Below are positions 11,596 through 18,889 of a stretch of 64,000 nt of DNA, one piece after another; the stretch's first letter is position 1; each line of letters begins with the position of its first letter. A program made the position numbers and the translations under genes. This DNA comes from Methylobacterium oryzihabitans (GTDB lineage: Bacteria > Pseudomonadota > Alphaproteobacteria > Rhizobiales > Beijerinckiaceae), in contig NZ_SACP01000020.1 of the NCBI RefSeq assembly GCF_004004555.2, positions 1 to 64,000 on the forward strand, in the 5' to 3' direction. The notes beneath the pieces are model-generated. The model did no database searches and was not told where the DNA came from. It saw only the letters and a program-made list of their open reading frames with translations.

Positions 11596-12192
11596 ATGGC
11601 GGACAGCGGCAAGTCGGCACCCACCGTCATCAAGAAGTACGCCAACCGGCGGCTCTATCACACCGGCACCTCGACCTACGTCACGCTCGAGGATCTGGCC
11701 GCGATGGTGCAGGGCGGCGAGGACTTCGTGGTCTACGACGCCAAGTCGGGCGAGGACATCACCCGCTCGGTGCTGGCCCAGATCATCTTCGAGCAGGAGA
11801 ACAAGGCCGGCACCGAGAACCTGCTGCCGGTGGCGTTCCTGCGCCAGCTGATCCGCTTCTACGGCGACAGCATGCGGGCGATGGTGCCGAGCTACCTCGA
11901 ATTCTCGATGGACCACCTCGCCAAGGAGCAGAACGGCCTGCGCGAGAAGATGGCCCAGACCTTCGGGCCGAGCGCGTTCCAGCATGCCATGGAGGAGCAG
12001 GTGCGCGCCAACGTCACCCTGTTCAGCGAGGCGATGCGGATGTTCACGCCGTTCACCCCGCCGGGGGCCGACAAGCCCGCCGAGACGCCGCCGGCCGCCG
12101 CCCCCTCCCCGGCCCCGCGCGGCGAACTCGACGACCTGAAGCGTCAGATGATCGAGATGCAGAACCGGCTCGAAGCCCTGGCGAAGAAGTAG
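11596..12192 (+). CDS. phaR: Polyhydroxyalkanoate synthesis regulator PhaR
   Basis: A 198-residue DNA- and granule-binding repressor that controls phasin and pha genes. The conserved N-terminal DNA-binding region is clear: IKKYANRRLYHTGTSTYVTLEDLAAMV, then DFVVYDAKSGEDITRSVLAQII. The middle part binds the polymer (SMRAMVPSYLEFSMDHL). A Pro/Ala linker leads to a short C-terminal coiled coil (ELDDLKRQMIEMQNRLEALAK). It is divergent from phaA; the 294-base gap between them is the likely operator and promoter region, although no PhaR site could be picked with confidence. Confidence 0.94.
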   Translation: MADSGKSAPTVIKKYANRRLYHTGTSTYVTLEDLAAMVQGGEDFVVYDAKSGEDITRSVLAQIIFEQENKAGTENLLPVAFLRQLIRFYGDSMRAMVPSYLEFSMDHLAKEQNGLREKMAQTFGPSAFQHAMEEQVRANVTLFSEAMRMFTPFTPPGADKPAETPPAAAPSPAPRGELDDLKRQMIEMQNRLEALAKK

Positions 12193-12258
12193 GCGCCGCG
12201 GGAACGCGGCCCGGCCCTTGCGGCGCTACCTCCGTGCGAGCCTTTCGGAGGAGCCTCG

Positions 12259-12495
12259 ATGTCGGATTGCGGAACGGCCGTGCCGGAGCGGGACGGGGAG
12301 GACGGCGAAGCCGGGACGACCGGGCGCGCCCTGGTGGCGCTGGCGCCGGACGTCCCGCCGGGGCCGGTGCCGGCCCGGCCGCTCGCGACCTTCCTGGTGC
12401 AACTGATCGACGGGCCGACCGGCACCCTGCGGCCGTCGCGCCGGCGGCGCACCCGCGAGGCCGCGGCCCGTTACGCCACCGGCGCCTCCCGCTGA
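12259..12495 (+). CDS. Small protein of unknown function (78 residues)
   Basis: MSDCGTAVPERDGEDGEAG start, then PLATFLVQLIDGPTGTLRPSRRRRTREAAARYA. Acidic front, basic tail and a central hydrophobic patch. A GGAGGAG site sits 6-12 bases before the ATG, which supports translation. It follows phaR by 66 bases and may share its transcript. No family recognised. Confidence 0.6.
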   Translation: MSDCGTAVPERDGEDGEAGTTGRALVALAPDVPPGPVPARPLATFLVQLIDGPTGTLRPSRRRRTREAAARYATGASR

Positions 12496-12510
12496 ACCCC
12501 CGAAACGAGA

Positions 12511-12533
12511 ACGGCGCCCGCGAGGGGCGCCGT
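12511..12533. terminator. Bidirectional terminator hairpin
   Basis: Perfect 9-bp stem, ACGGCGCCC (12511-12519) with GGGCGCCGT (12525-12533), between the convergent small gene and rpmF. Confidence 0.75.
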
Positions 12534-12579
12534 CAAGCCGGACCGGGAGGCCGGGGCGGCGGGAACGCCGCCGGGGCGG

Positions 12580-12765
12580 TCACGCCTCGGCCTTGACCTT
12601 CAGGACCTGCCGGCCGCGATACATGCCGGTCTTCAGGTCGATGTGGTGCGGGCGGCGCAGCTCGCCGGAATCCTTGTCCTCGACGTAGGTCGGGGCCTTG
12701 AGGGCGTCGGCGGAGCGGCGCATGCCGCGCCGCGACGGGGAGGTCTTTCGCTTCGGAACGGCCAT
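12580..12765 (-). CDS. rpmF: 50S ribosomal protein L32
   Basis: 61 residues: MAVPKRKTSPSRRGMRRS at the front, HHIDLKTGMYRGRQVLK at the end. Both are standard for alphaproteobacterial L32, which lacks the four zinc cysteines found in some other bacteria. The ATG at 12765 gives the exact family N-terminus; the frame is open for eight codons further but that part is not conserved. It stands alone rather than with plsX/fabH. Confidence 0.96.
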   Translation of the reverse strand: MAVPKRKTSPSRRGMRRSADALKAPTYVEDKDSGELRRPHHIDLKTGMYRGRQVLKVKAEA

Positions 12766-13003
12766 CGAACGTATTCCCGTAACAAACAAACACAGGCGCG
12801 GCCGCCCCGGGGAGCGCCGCGCGCGTCGCGATTCTGATCGGAGCGGGGCTTATACAGAGCGGGGCCGGTCGTGGCTAGCCCGCCGGGCCGGTTTTTGGCG
12901 CGCGATCCCTTAAGCTCCCGTTCAACCGCGCGGGCGCCCTGTGGCGGTCGCCGGGCCCCGGCCGGGAGCCGCAGCACCGGCGCGCGACCCCGGAGGTCCA
13001 CCC

Positions 13004-13336
13004 ATGACGCCCACGATCCGCTCCCTCGCCGCCGCGATCCTGCTGGCCGGCCTCGCCGCCCCGGCTCTCGCCCAGGCGCCGGCCGCCATGGCCCCCGCCA
13101 CGACCCCGGCACCGGCTGGAAAGCCGGCACCGGCTGCGAAGCCGGCACTCGTCGACATCAACAGCGCCAGCCCGGACCAGCTCGACGCCCTGCCGGGCAT
13201 CGGTGCCGCCCGCGCCGCCGCGATCGTCAAGGGCCGGCCGTATCGCGGCAAGGACGAGCTGCTGTCGAAGAAGATCCTGCCGTCCAACGTCTACGACGGC
13301 ATCAAGGACAAGGTGATCGCCCACCAGAAGAGCTGA
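13004..13336 (+). CDS. Exported helix-hairpin-helix (ComEA-like) protein
   Basis: 110 residues. A signal peptide (LAAAILLAGLAAPALAQAP) and an Ala/Pro/Lys linker precede one HhH domain: VDINSASPDQLDALPGIGAARAAAIV, then the second hairpin with RGKDELLSKKILPSNVYDGI. ComEA-type proteins bind double-stranded DNA in the periplasm during uptake; many short homologues in Hyphomicrobiales have no proven role. GGAGG lies 8 bases before the ATG. No competence genes are nearby. Confidence 0.85.
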   Translation: MTPTIRSLAAAILLAGLAAPALAQAPAAMAPATTPAPAGKPAPAAKPALVDINSASPDQLDALPGIGAARAAAIVKGRPYRGKDELLSKKILPSNVYDGIKDKVIAHQKS

Positions 13337-13465
13337 CGCCCAGTCGAGGCTCCCGGATCCGCCTTCCGCGACGGCGGCCGCGCTTGACATGCGGCCTGCG
13401 GGGGACGACCCATCCGCAACGTCCGCCTCCGGCGCGGGGCGCGGATCCGGGAGAGCACCACCACC

Positions 13466-14410
13466 ATGTCGCTGCGCGTCCTTGCCGCCCTGCTGAGCCT
13501 CGCCGTGCTGCCGGCCCAGGCGCTGGCGGCCGATCCGATCTATCCGCCGGGCTCCCGGTTCGGGTTCGAGCCGGCCGGCGAGATGGCGGTCTCGCGCCGC
13601 TTCACCGGCTTCGAGCGGCAGGGCGGCGGCGCCACGGTCTCGGTGGTCGAGCTGCCGGCCCAGGCCTTTCGCGATCTCGACCAGAACTTCACCCCCGAGA
13701 ACCTGAAGAACCAGGGCCTGACGCTGAAGAACCGCGAGACGCTCACGCTCGCCGACGGTCGCGAGGGCGTGCTGTTCAGCGGCGAGCAGCCGATCGAGCA
13801 GCCCGGCGCGCCGGTGGTGCACAAGTGGATCCTGCTGGTGTCCGAGCCGACCGTGACCGGCCTCGTCATCGGCCAGTCGCTGCCGGGCTCGCAGAGCGAC
13901 GAGGCGATGCGGGCGATGCTGACCAGCGTGCGGGTGCGCCCGGCGCTCAGCCTCGACGCCCAGGTCGCGGCCCTGCCGTTCCGGGTCACCGAGACCGCCG
14001 GCTTCCGGCCGGTGCGGGTGCTCGCCGGCAACTCGGTGCTCTACACAGACGGGCCGAAGGACCAGATGATGAGCCTGGAGCAGCCGATCCTCGTCCTCGC
14101 CGAGGCGGTGCAGCCGGCCCCGGGCGCCGAGCAGCGCGACGCCTTCGCCCGCGCGGCGCTGTACTCGAACCAGACGATGAAGGATTTCGTGGTCGAGCGC
14201 TCGCAGAGCTTCCGCCAGAACGGAGCCGACTGGCACGAGATCGTCGCGCGCGCCACCGACGTCCCGTCGGGCCAGCCGGTGGCGGTGTCGCAGACGATCC
14301 GCTTCAAGCCCGACGGCTACTTCCGCGCCGTCGGGGTGGTGCGCGCCGCCGACCGCGACGCGGTGCTGCCGCGCTTCCGCAAGGTGGTCGACAGCGTCGG
14401 GTTTCCCTGA
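13466..14410 (+). CDS. Exported protein of unknown function
   Basis: 314 residues with a signal peptide (MSLRVLAALLSLAVLPAQALAAD). The rest is rich in short beta strands and looks like two related halves: GFEPAGEMAVSRRFTGFERQ and FRVTETAGFRPVRVLAGNSVLY each begin a similar alpha/beta unit ending in a short Val-rich strand (SVRVRPAL, VVDSVGFP). This recalls periplasmic PsbP/DcrB-like folds, but that is a guess. It ends 29 bases before the convergent grpE gene. Function not recognised. Confidence 0.75.
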   Translation: MSLRVLAALLSLAVLPAQALAADPIYPPGSRFGFEPAGEMAVSRRFTGFERQGGGATVSVVELPAQAFRDLDQNFTPENLKNQGLTLKNRETLTLADGREGVLFSGEQPIEQPGAPVVHKWILLVSEPTVTGLVIGQSLPGSQSDEAMRAMLTSVRVRPALSLDAQVAALPFRVTETAGFRPVRVLAGNSVLYTDGPKDQMMSLEQPILVLAEAVQPAPGAEQRDAFARAALYSNQTMKDFVVERSQSFRQNGADWHEIVARATDVPSGQPVAVSQTIRFKPDGYFRAVGVVRAADRDAVLPRFRKVVDSVGFP

Positions 14411-14439
14411 CGCCCGTGCGGGGGGACCCGAGCGGGGGA

Positions 14440-15057
14440 TCAGCCTTCGGCCGGCTTCGCGGCGTCGGGCTTCGGCCCGCCCTTGGCGACGCCGACGAGG
14501 GCCGGGCGCAGGACGCGGTCGCCGATGACGTAGCCGGTCTGGACCACCTGCACCACCGTGCCGGTCGCGACCTCGGGGTTGGGGACCTCGAACATCGCCT
14601 GGTGCAGGTTGGGGTCGAAGCGCTGGCCCTGCGGCACGACCGGCTTGACGCCGTGGCGCTCCAGGGTCTTGAGCAGGTCGCGCTCGGTCAGCTCGATGCC
14701 GTCGACGAGGGCCTTGAGCGGCCCGTCGGCGCCCGCGCGGGCCTCGGCGGGCACGTTCTCGAGGGCGCGCCGGACGTTGTCGGCGGCGTTGAGCATGTCG
14801 CGGGCGAAGTTGGTCACCGCGTAGGTGCGGGCATCCGCGACCTCGCGCTCGGTGCGCCGGCGCAGGTTCTCCATGTCGGCGAGCGTGCGCAGCAGCTTGT
14901 CCTTGAGGTCGAGCTTCTCGGCTTCGAGCAGGGCGACCCGGTCGGGCTCGGCGCCGAGGTGGTTCGAGTCGATCAGGGAGGCGGCGTCCTGGGCGGGGTC
15001 CGCGCTGACCTCCGGCATGGTGCGCGCGGCATGCTCCGTGTCGTTCGGCGTCATCAT
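14440..15057 (-). CDS. grpE: Nucleotide exchange factor GrpE
   Basis: GrpE releases ADP from DnaK in the Hsp70 cycle. The 205-residue product has a long N-terminal coiled coil (ALLEAEKLDLKDKLLRTLADMENLRRR) followed by the family beta domain, with FDPNLHQAMFEVPN and VVQTGYVIGDRVLRPALVGVAKG. Two adjacent ATG codons (15057 and 15054) could start it. It follows glnD by 71 bases on the same strand. dnaK and dnaJ are not in the window. Confidence 0.95.
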   Translation of the reverse strand: MMTPNDTEHAARTMPEVSADPAQDAASLIDSNHLGAEPDRVALLEAEKLDLKDKLLRTLADMENLRRRTEREVADARTYAVTNFARDMLNAADNVRRALENVPAEARAGADGPLKALVDGIELTERDLLKTLERHGVKPVVPQGQRFDPNLHQAMFEVPNPEVATGTVVQVVQTGYVIGDRVLRPALVGVAKGGPKPDAAKPAEG

Positions 15058-15128
15058 CGTTCCAGAACAGGGATCGGGGATGGCGCTGATATCAGGCGCC
15101 GCCGGGCGGAAATCAAGCTGGGCCGGCG

Positions 15129-17957
15129 TCAGGCCCCGGCGGCGGCATCGGGGCTCGCGGCGGGGGGCTCCGCGGCCTCTCCCCGGCCCCGGCCGCCCTC
15201 GGCGCGGCGGGAGGCGGAGCGGCGCGGCCCAGCCTCGGCCTCGAACACCGCCATCACGGCCCGGCGGATGGTGGCCTGCCGGTCGGGCTGGGTCACCTTC
15301 GTGCCGGTGAGGTCGGTGACGTAGAACACGTCGACCGCCTTCTCGCCGAAGGTGGCGACGTGGGCGGACGTGATGTTGAGGTTGAGCCGGCTCAGCGCCG
15401 TGGTCAGCTCGTAGAGCAGGCCCGGCCGGTCGAGGCCCGAGATCTCCAGCACCGTCTCGCGGGCGGAGAGCGCGTTGTCGATCGCGAGGTCGGGGGCGAC
15501 CTGGAAGGTGACCGGCCGGTCCTTGGCCGGGTGGCGGTCGGCGACGAGGTCGGCGATGCGGATCTCGCCCTTCAGCGCCCGCTCGATCGCAGTGGCGATG
15601 CGCGAGGCCCGGCGCAGCTCGTCCTCGTCGCGGTCGAAGGCCCGCGACAGCGTGATCGTGTCGAGGACGAAGCCGTCGGCGGTGGTGAAGATCTGGGCGT
15701 CGACGATGTTGCCGCCGGCCGCCGCGCAGGCGCCGGTGAGGATGGCGAGCAGCCGCGGGTGGTCGGGGGAGTACACCGTCAGCTCGGTGACGCCCCGGAA
15801 CGGGTCGGTCTCGCAGGCGGTGGCGACGGTGCGGCCGGCCTCCTCCGCCTCGCGCACGAAGCGGGCGTTCTTGAGCTGGCGGGGCGCGTCGACCTTGAGC
15901 CAGTAGGGCGGGTAGTGCCGGGCCGCGTAGGCGTCGAACGCCTCGGCCGACCAGTCGCCGAGCTGCTCGCGCAGGCGCATCTGGATCAGGCGGACCCGGT
16001 CGGTGCGGGCGATCTCGGAATGGCCGCCCGACAGCACCACCTCGGTCTCGTAGAACAGCGTGCGCAGCAGCGTCGCCTTCCAGGCGGTCCACACGCCCGG
16101 GCCGACCGCCTTGATGTCGGCGATGGTGAGGATCATCAGGAGCTTCAGCCGCTCCAGGCTCTGCACCACCTTGGCGAAGGTCTCGATCGTCTTCGGGTCG
16201 GAGAGGTCGCGGCTCTGGGCCGTCATCGACATCAGCAGGTGGTGCTCGACCAGCCACGCGACGGTGTCGGTCTCGGCGGCGTCGAGGCCGAAGCGCGGGC
16301 ACAGCTTGCGGGCGACCGCGGCGCCGGCCAGCGAGTGGTCGTCCTTGCGGCCCTTGGCGATGTCGTGGAGGAACATCGCGACGTAGAGCGCCCGGCGGTT
16401 CCGGATCGTGCCGGCGAGGCGGTGGGCGAGCGGATGCTCGTCCTTGGCCTCGCCGCTGTCGATCTTGGCCAGGACGCCGAGGGAGCGGATGAGGTGCTCG
16501 TCCACCGTGAAGTGGTGGTACATGTTGAACTGCATCATCGCGACGATGCGGCCGAAATCCGGCACGAAGCGCCCGAGCACCCCGGTCTCGTTCATGTGCC
16601 GGAGCACCGTCTCGGGGGCGTTCTGCGAGGTGAGCAGTTCCAGGAACAGTCGGTTGGCCTCGCGGTCGACCCGCACCATCGGGCCGATCAGGCTCAGCGA
16701 GCGGGTGGCGAGGCGGCTGGCGTCGGGGTGGATCGGCAGGTCGTGCTGGTCGGCGAGCCAGAACAGCCGGATCAGGTTGACCGGGTCGCGCTCGAAGGCG
16801 TCGTCGCCGCGCACGTTGAGGCGGCCGTTGTCGATGCGGAAGTCGTCGGCCTCGAGGCTGGTGCTGCGGAAGCGCTGCTTGAAGCGGCCGAGCCAGCGGT
16901 CGAGCACCGGCGGGCGCTTGGCGTGGCGGGCCTCCATCTCGGCGCAGACGATCGCCGTGAGGTCCCCGACGTCCTTGGCGATGAGGAAATACGACTTCAT
17001 GAACCGCTCGACGGCGGTGAGGCCGCCGCGGGCGGCGTAGCCGAGCCGCTCGGCGATGCGCGGCTGGAGGCCGAACGACAGCCGCTCCTCGGCGCGGCCG
17101 GTGACGAAGTGCATGTGGCACCGCACCCGCCACAGGAACTCGTCGCAGCGCTCGAACAGCCGCAATTCCTCGGTGGTGAACAGGCCGGCCTCGACCAGCT
17201 CCTCCTGCTCCCGCACCCGGAAGGTGTACTTGGCGATCCAGAACAGGGTGTGGAGGTCGCGAAGCCCGCCCTTGCCGTCCTTGACGTTCGGCTCGACGAG
17301 GTAGCGCGAGGCGCCGCCCTTCGAGACCCGGGTGTCGCGCTCGCGCAGCTTGGCCTCGACGAACTCGGCGGCGGTGCCGTCGACCACCTCGCGGTCGAAG
17401 CGGGTGGCGAGCTCGTCGAACAGCGCCCGGTCGCCGAACAGGAACCGCGACTCCAGCAGCGAGGTGCGGATGGTCATGTCGGCCCGGCCCTCGCGCAGGC
17501 AGTCGGCGACCGAGCGGGTGGCGTGGCCGACCTTCAGCTTGAGGTCCCACAGCACGTAGAGCATCGCCTCGACGACGCTCTCGCTCCAGGCGGTCTGCTT
17601 GTAGGGCAGCAGGAACAGCAGGTCGATGTCGGAGCCCGGCGCCAGGGTGCCGCGCCCGTAGCCGCCGGTGGCGACGACGGCGATCTGCTCGGCGGCGGTC
17701 GGGTTGTCGGAGCGGTAGAGCCGCTTGACCACCGCGTCGTAGATCGCCCGGATCACCGCATCCATCTGGCCGCACAGGCGCCGGGCGCAGGCGAGGCCGT
17801 CGCGCTCGCGCAGCAGGCGCTGCTCGGCCTCGGCGCGGCCGGCCTCGATGATGCGCCGCAACTCGGGCACCAGCCGCTCGCGCAGGCGGGTCGGGTCGCT
17901 GGTGGTCTGGTCGATGCCGGCGAGGAGGCGGGCGAGGTCGGCGGCGCTGTCGTACAT
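15129..17957 (-). CDS. glnD: [Protein-PII] uridylyltransferase / uridylyl-removing enzyme
   Basis: The nitrogen sensor that adds and removes UMP on PII proteins in response to glutamine. The 942-residue length is typical. Domains in order: nucleotidyltransferase with GSDIDLLF (near 17620-17640); HD hydrolase domain with YHHFTVDEHLIRS and FLHDIAKGR (about 16520-16320); two C-terminal ACT domains starting TVYSPDHPRLLAILTGA and EISGLDRPGLLYELTTAL. The ATG at 17957 gives MYDSAADLARLL. It precedes grpE on the same strand. Confidence 0.96.
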   Translation of the reverse strand: MYDSAADLARLLAGIDQTTSDPTRLRERLVPELRRIIEAGRAEAEQRLLRERDGLACARRLCGQMDAVIRAIYDAVVKRLYRSDNPTAAEQIAVVATGGYGRGTLAPGSDIDLLFLLPYKQTAWSESVVEAMLYVLWDLKLKVGHATRSVADCLREGRADMTIRTSLLESRFLFGDRALFDELATRFDREVVDGTAAEFVEAKLRERDTRVSKGGASRYLVEPNVKDGKGGLRDLHTLFWIAKYTFRVREQEELVEAGLFTTEELRLFERCDEFLWRVRCHMHFVTGRAEERLSFGLQPRIAERLGYAARGGLTAVERFMKSYFLIAKDVGDLTAIVCAEMEARHAKRPPVLDRWLGRFKQRFRSTSLEADDFRIDNGRLNVRGDDAFERDPVNLIRLFWLADQHDLPIHPDASRLATRSLSLIGPMVRVDREANRLFLELLTSQNAPETVLRHMNETGVLGRFVPDFGRIVAMMQFNMYHHFTVDEHLIRSLGVLAKIDSGEAKDEHPLAHRLAGTIRNRRALYVAMFLHDIAKGRKDDHSLAGAAVARKLCPRFGLDAAETDTVAWLVEHHLLMSMTAQSRDLSDPKTIETFAKVVQSLERLKLLMILTIADIKAVGPGVWTAWKATLLRTLFYETEVVLSGGHSEIARTDRVRLIQMRLREQLGDWSAEAFDAYAARHYPPYWLKVDAPRQLKNARFVREAEEAGRTVATACETDPFRGVTELTVYSPDHPRLLAILTGACAAAGGNIVDAQIFTTADGFVLDTITLSRAFDRDEDELRRASRIATAIERALKGEIRIADLVADRHPAKDRPVTFQVAPDLAIDNALSARETVLEISGLDRPGLLYELTTALSRLNLNITSAHVATFGEKAVDVFYVTDLTGTKVTQPDRQATIRRAVMAVFEAEAGPRRSASRRAEGGRGRGEAAEPPAASPDAAAGA

Positions 17958-18304
17958 GCGGTCCGGTGGGAGTCTGAAGAAGCGGGTCCGGAAGGGCGGG
18001 CGCCGGCAGGGATGTTCGCACCCGCGGGCCGGAAAGCAACCCCCGGGGGGGGCGGCGATGATCGCCCGGCGCCCCTTGCCGGACGGTTTCCGCCGGGGCG
18101 CCGCCGGAATCCGGTGGCCGGCCGGCTGCCGCGGGGGCGACGCCGGCCTGAGCAGCCTTGCGCTGGCACGCCAACGCTTCGTCCGCTTAGGTCTTTGTTT
18201 TGCCGCAGATTTTTGTCGCAAAACTGGCAGCCGCTTTTGCGAAATCTGCTTAGATGTATCGTCGCGCCCGTCGTCCCCGGCCGGGCGCAGCAAGGAGCAC
18301 CGCC
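17958..18304. other. glnD-cupin divergent intergenic region
   Basis: 347 bases upstream of both glnD and the cupin gene. It contains the imperfect palindrome at 18205-18254 and is otherwise GC-rich without a recognisable small gene. Confidence 0.5.
18205..18254 (+). repeat. Dispersed palindromic repeat, family 2, copy 1
   Basis: GCAGATT (18205-18211) pairs with AATCTGC (18243-18249), and TCGCAAAA (18216-18223) with TTTTGCGA (18235-18242): 15 paired bases with one bulge and an 11-base loop. The segment 18215-18254 matches 34 of 40 bases of the copy at 49626-49665 read on the other strand. Both sit just upstream of a start codon. Confidence 0.75.
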
Positions 18305-18700
18305 ATGGAGATCAGACGCGTCGGCTCGCGGCCGTCGGGCAAGGGCCCGGCGGAGTGGTTCACCGGCACCGTCCGCATCGACCCGCTGTTCGGCGCCGCC
18401 GAACCGTCCCGGGCCGGCGGCGCCCTGGTCACCTTCGAGCCGGGGGCCCGCACGGCCTGGCACACCCATCCGCTCGGCCAGACCCTCATCGTCACCGCCG
18501 GCTGCGGCCGGGCCCAGCGCGAGGGCGGGCCGGTCGAGGAGATCCGCCCCGGCGACGTGGTGTGGTTCCCGCCCGGCGAGAAGCACTGGCACGGCGCCGG
18601 CCCGACCACCGCGATGAGCCACATCGCGGTCCAGGAGACGCTCGACGGCCGGGCGGTCGAGTGGCTGGAACCGGTCGCGGACGAGCAGTACGGCGCATGA
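18305..18700 (+). CDS. Cupin protein, manganese hydroxynitrile-lyase type
   Basis: 131-residue single-domain cupin. The opening (MEIRRVGSRPSGKGPAEWFTG without the last residue) and TAWHTHPLGQTLIVTAGCG closely match the bacterial cupin hydroxynitrile lyases known from Granulicella (GtHNL), as I recall that sequence. Metal ligands are present at the same numbers: His53, His55, Gln59, His94. Active-site Ala40, Val42, His106 and Gln110 also match. Those enzymes cleave or form (R)-mandelonitrile in vitro; their natural role is unknown. Start fixed by AAGGAG nine bases upstream. Probably cytosolic, homo-oligomeric. No cyanide-related neighbour is visible. Confidence 0.85.
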   Translation: MEIRRVGSRPSGKGPAEWFTGTVRIDPLFGAAEPSRAGGALVTFEPGARTAWHTHPLGQTLIVTAGCGRAQREGGPVEEIRPGDVVWFPPGEKHWHGAGPTTAMSHIAVQETLDGRAVEWLEPVADEQYGA

Positions 18701-18799
18701 CCGGTCGGTCCCCGCACCCGCGCGGATCCCCGGCGCCGGCCGCCCGCCGGTACCGGGCGCGCAGCCGGCCGGCACTGCCTGCAGCGGGGCCACCGTCGC

Positions 18800-18828
18800 T
18801 TGTATTTGGTTGTTGTAGGCTATATACA
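18800..18828 (+). promoter_or_regulatory. AT-rich candidate promoter of the large glycosyltransferase gene
   Basis: The stretch 18795-18860 is by far the most AT-rich part of this region. TTGTAT (18800-18805) and TATACA (18823-18828) are 17 bases apart, a sigma-70-like arrangement about 60 bases before the ATG. A small palindrome AATAATATT lies at 18842-18850. Confidence 0.45.
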
Positions 18829-18889
18829 GTTACAAACACACAATAATATTATCGTTCAAGCGTCGATCGCCGATCATCGGCGCCGGGGG

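Noticed and set aside
15360..18617. Long plus-strand open frame opposite glnD
   Set aside because: No recognisable motif; it covers glnD, whose minus-strand product has all family domains.
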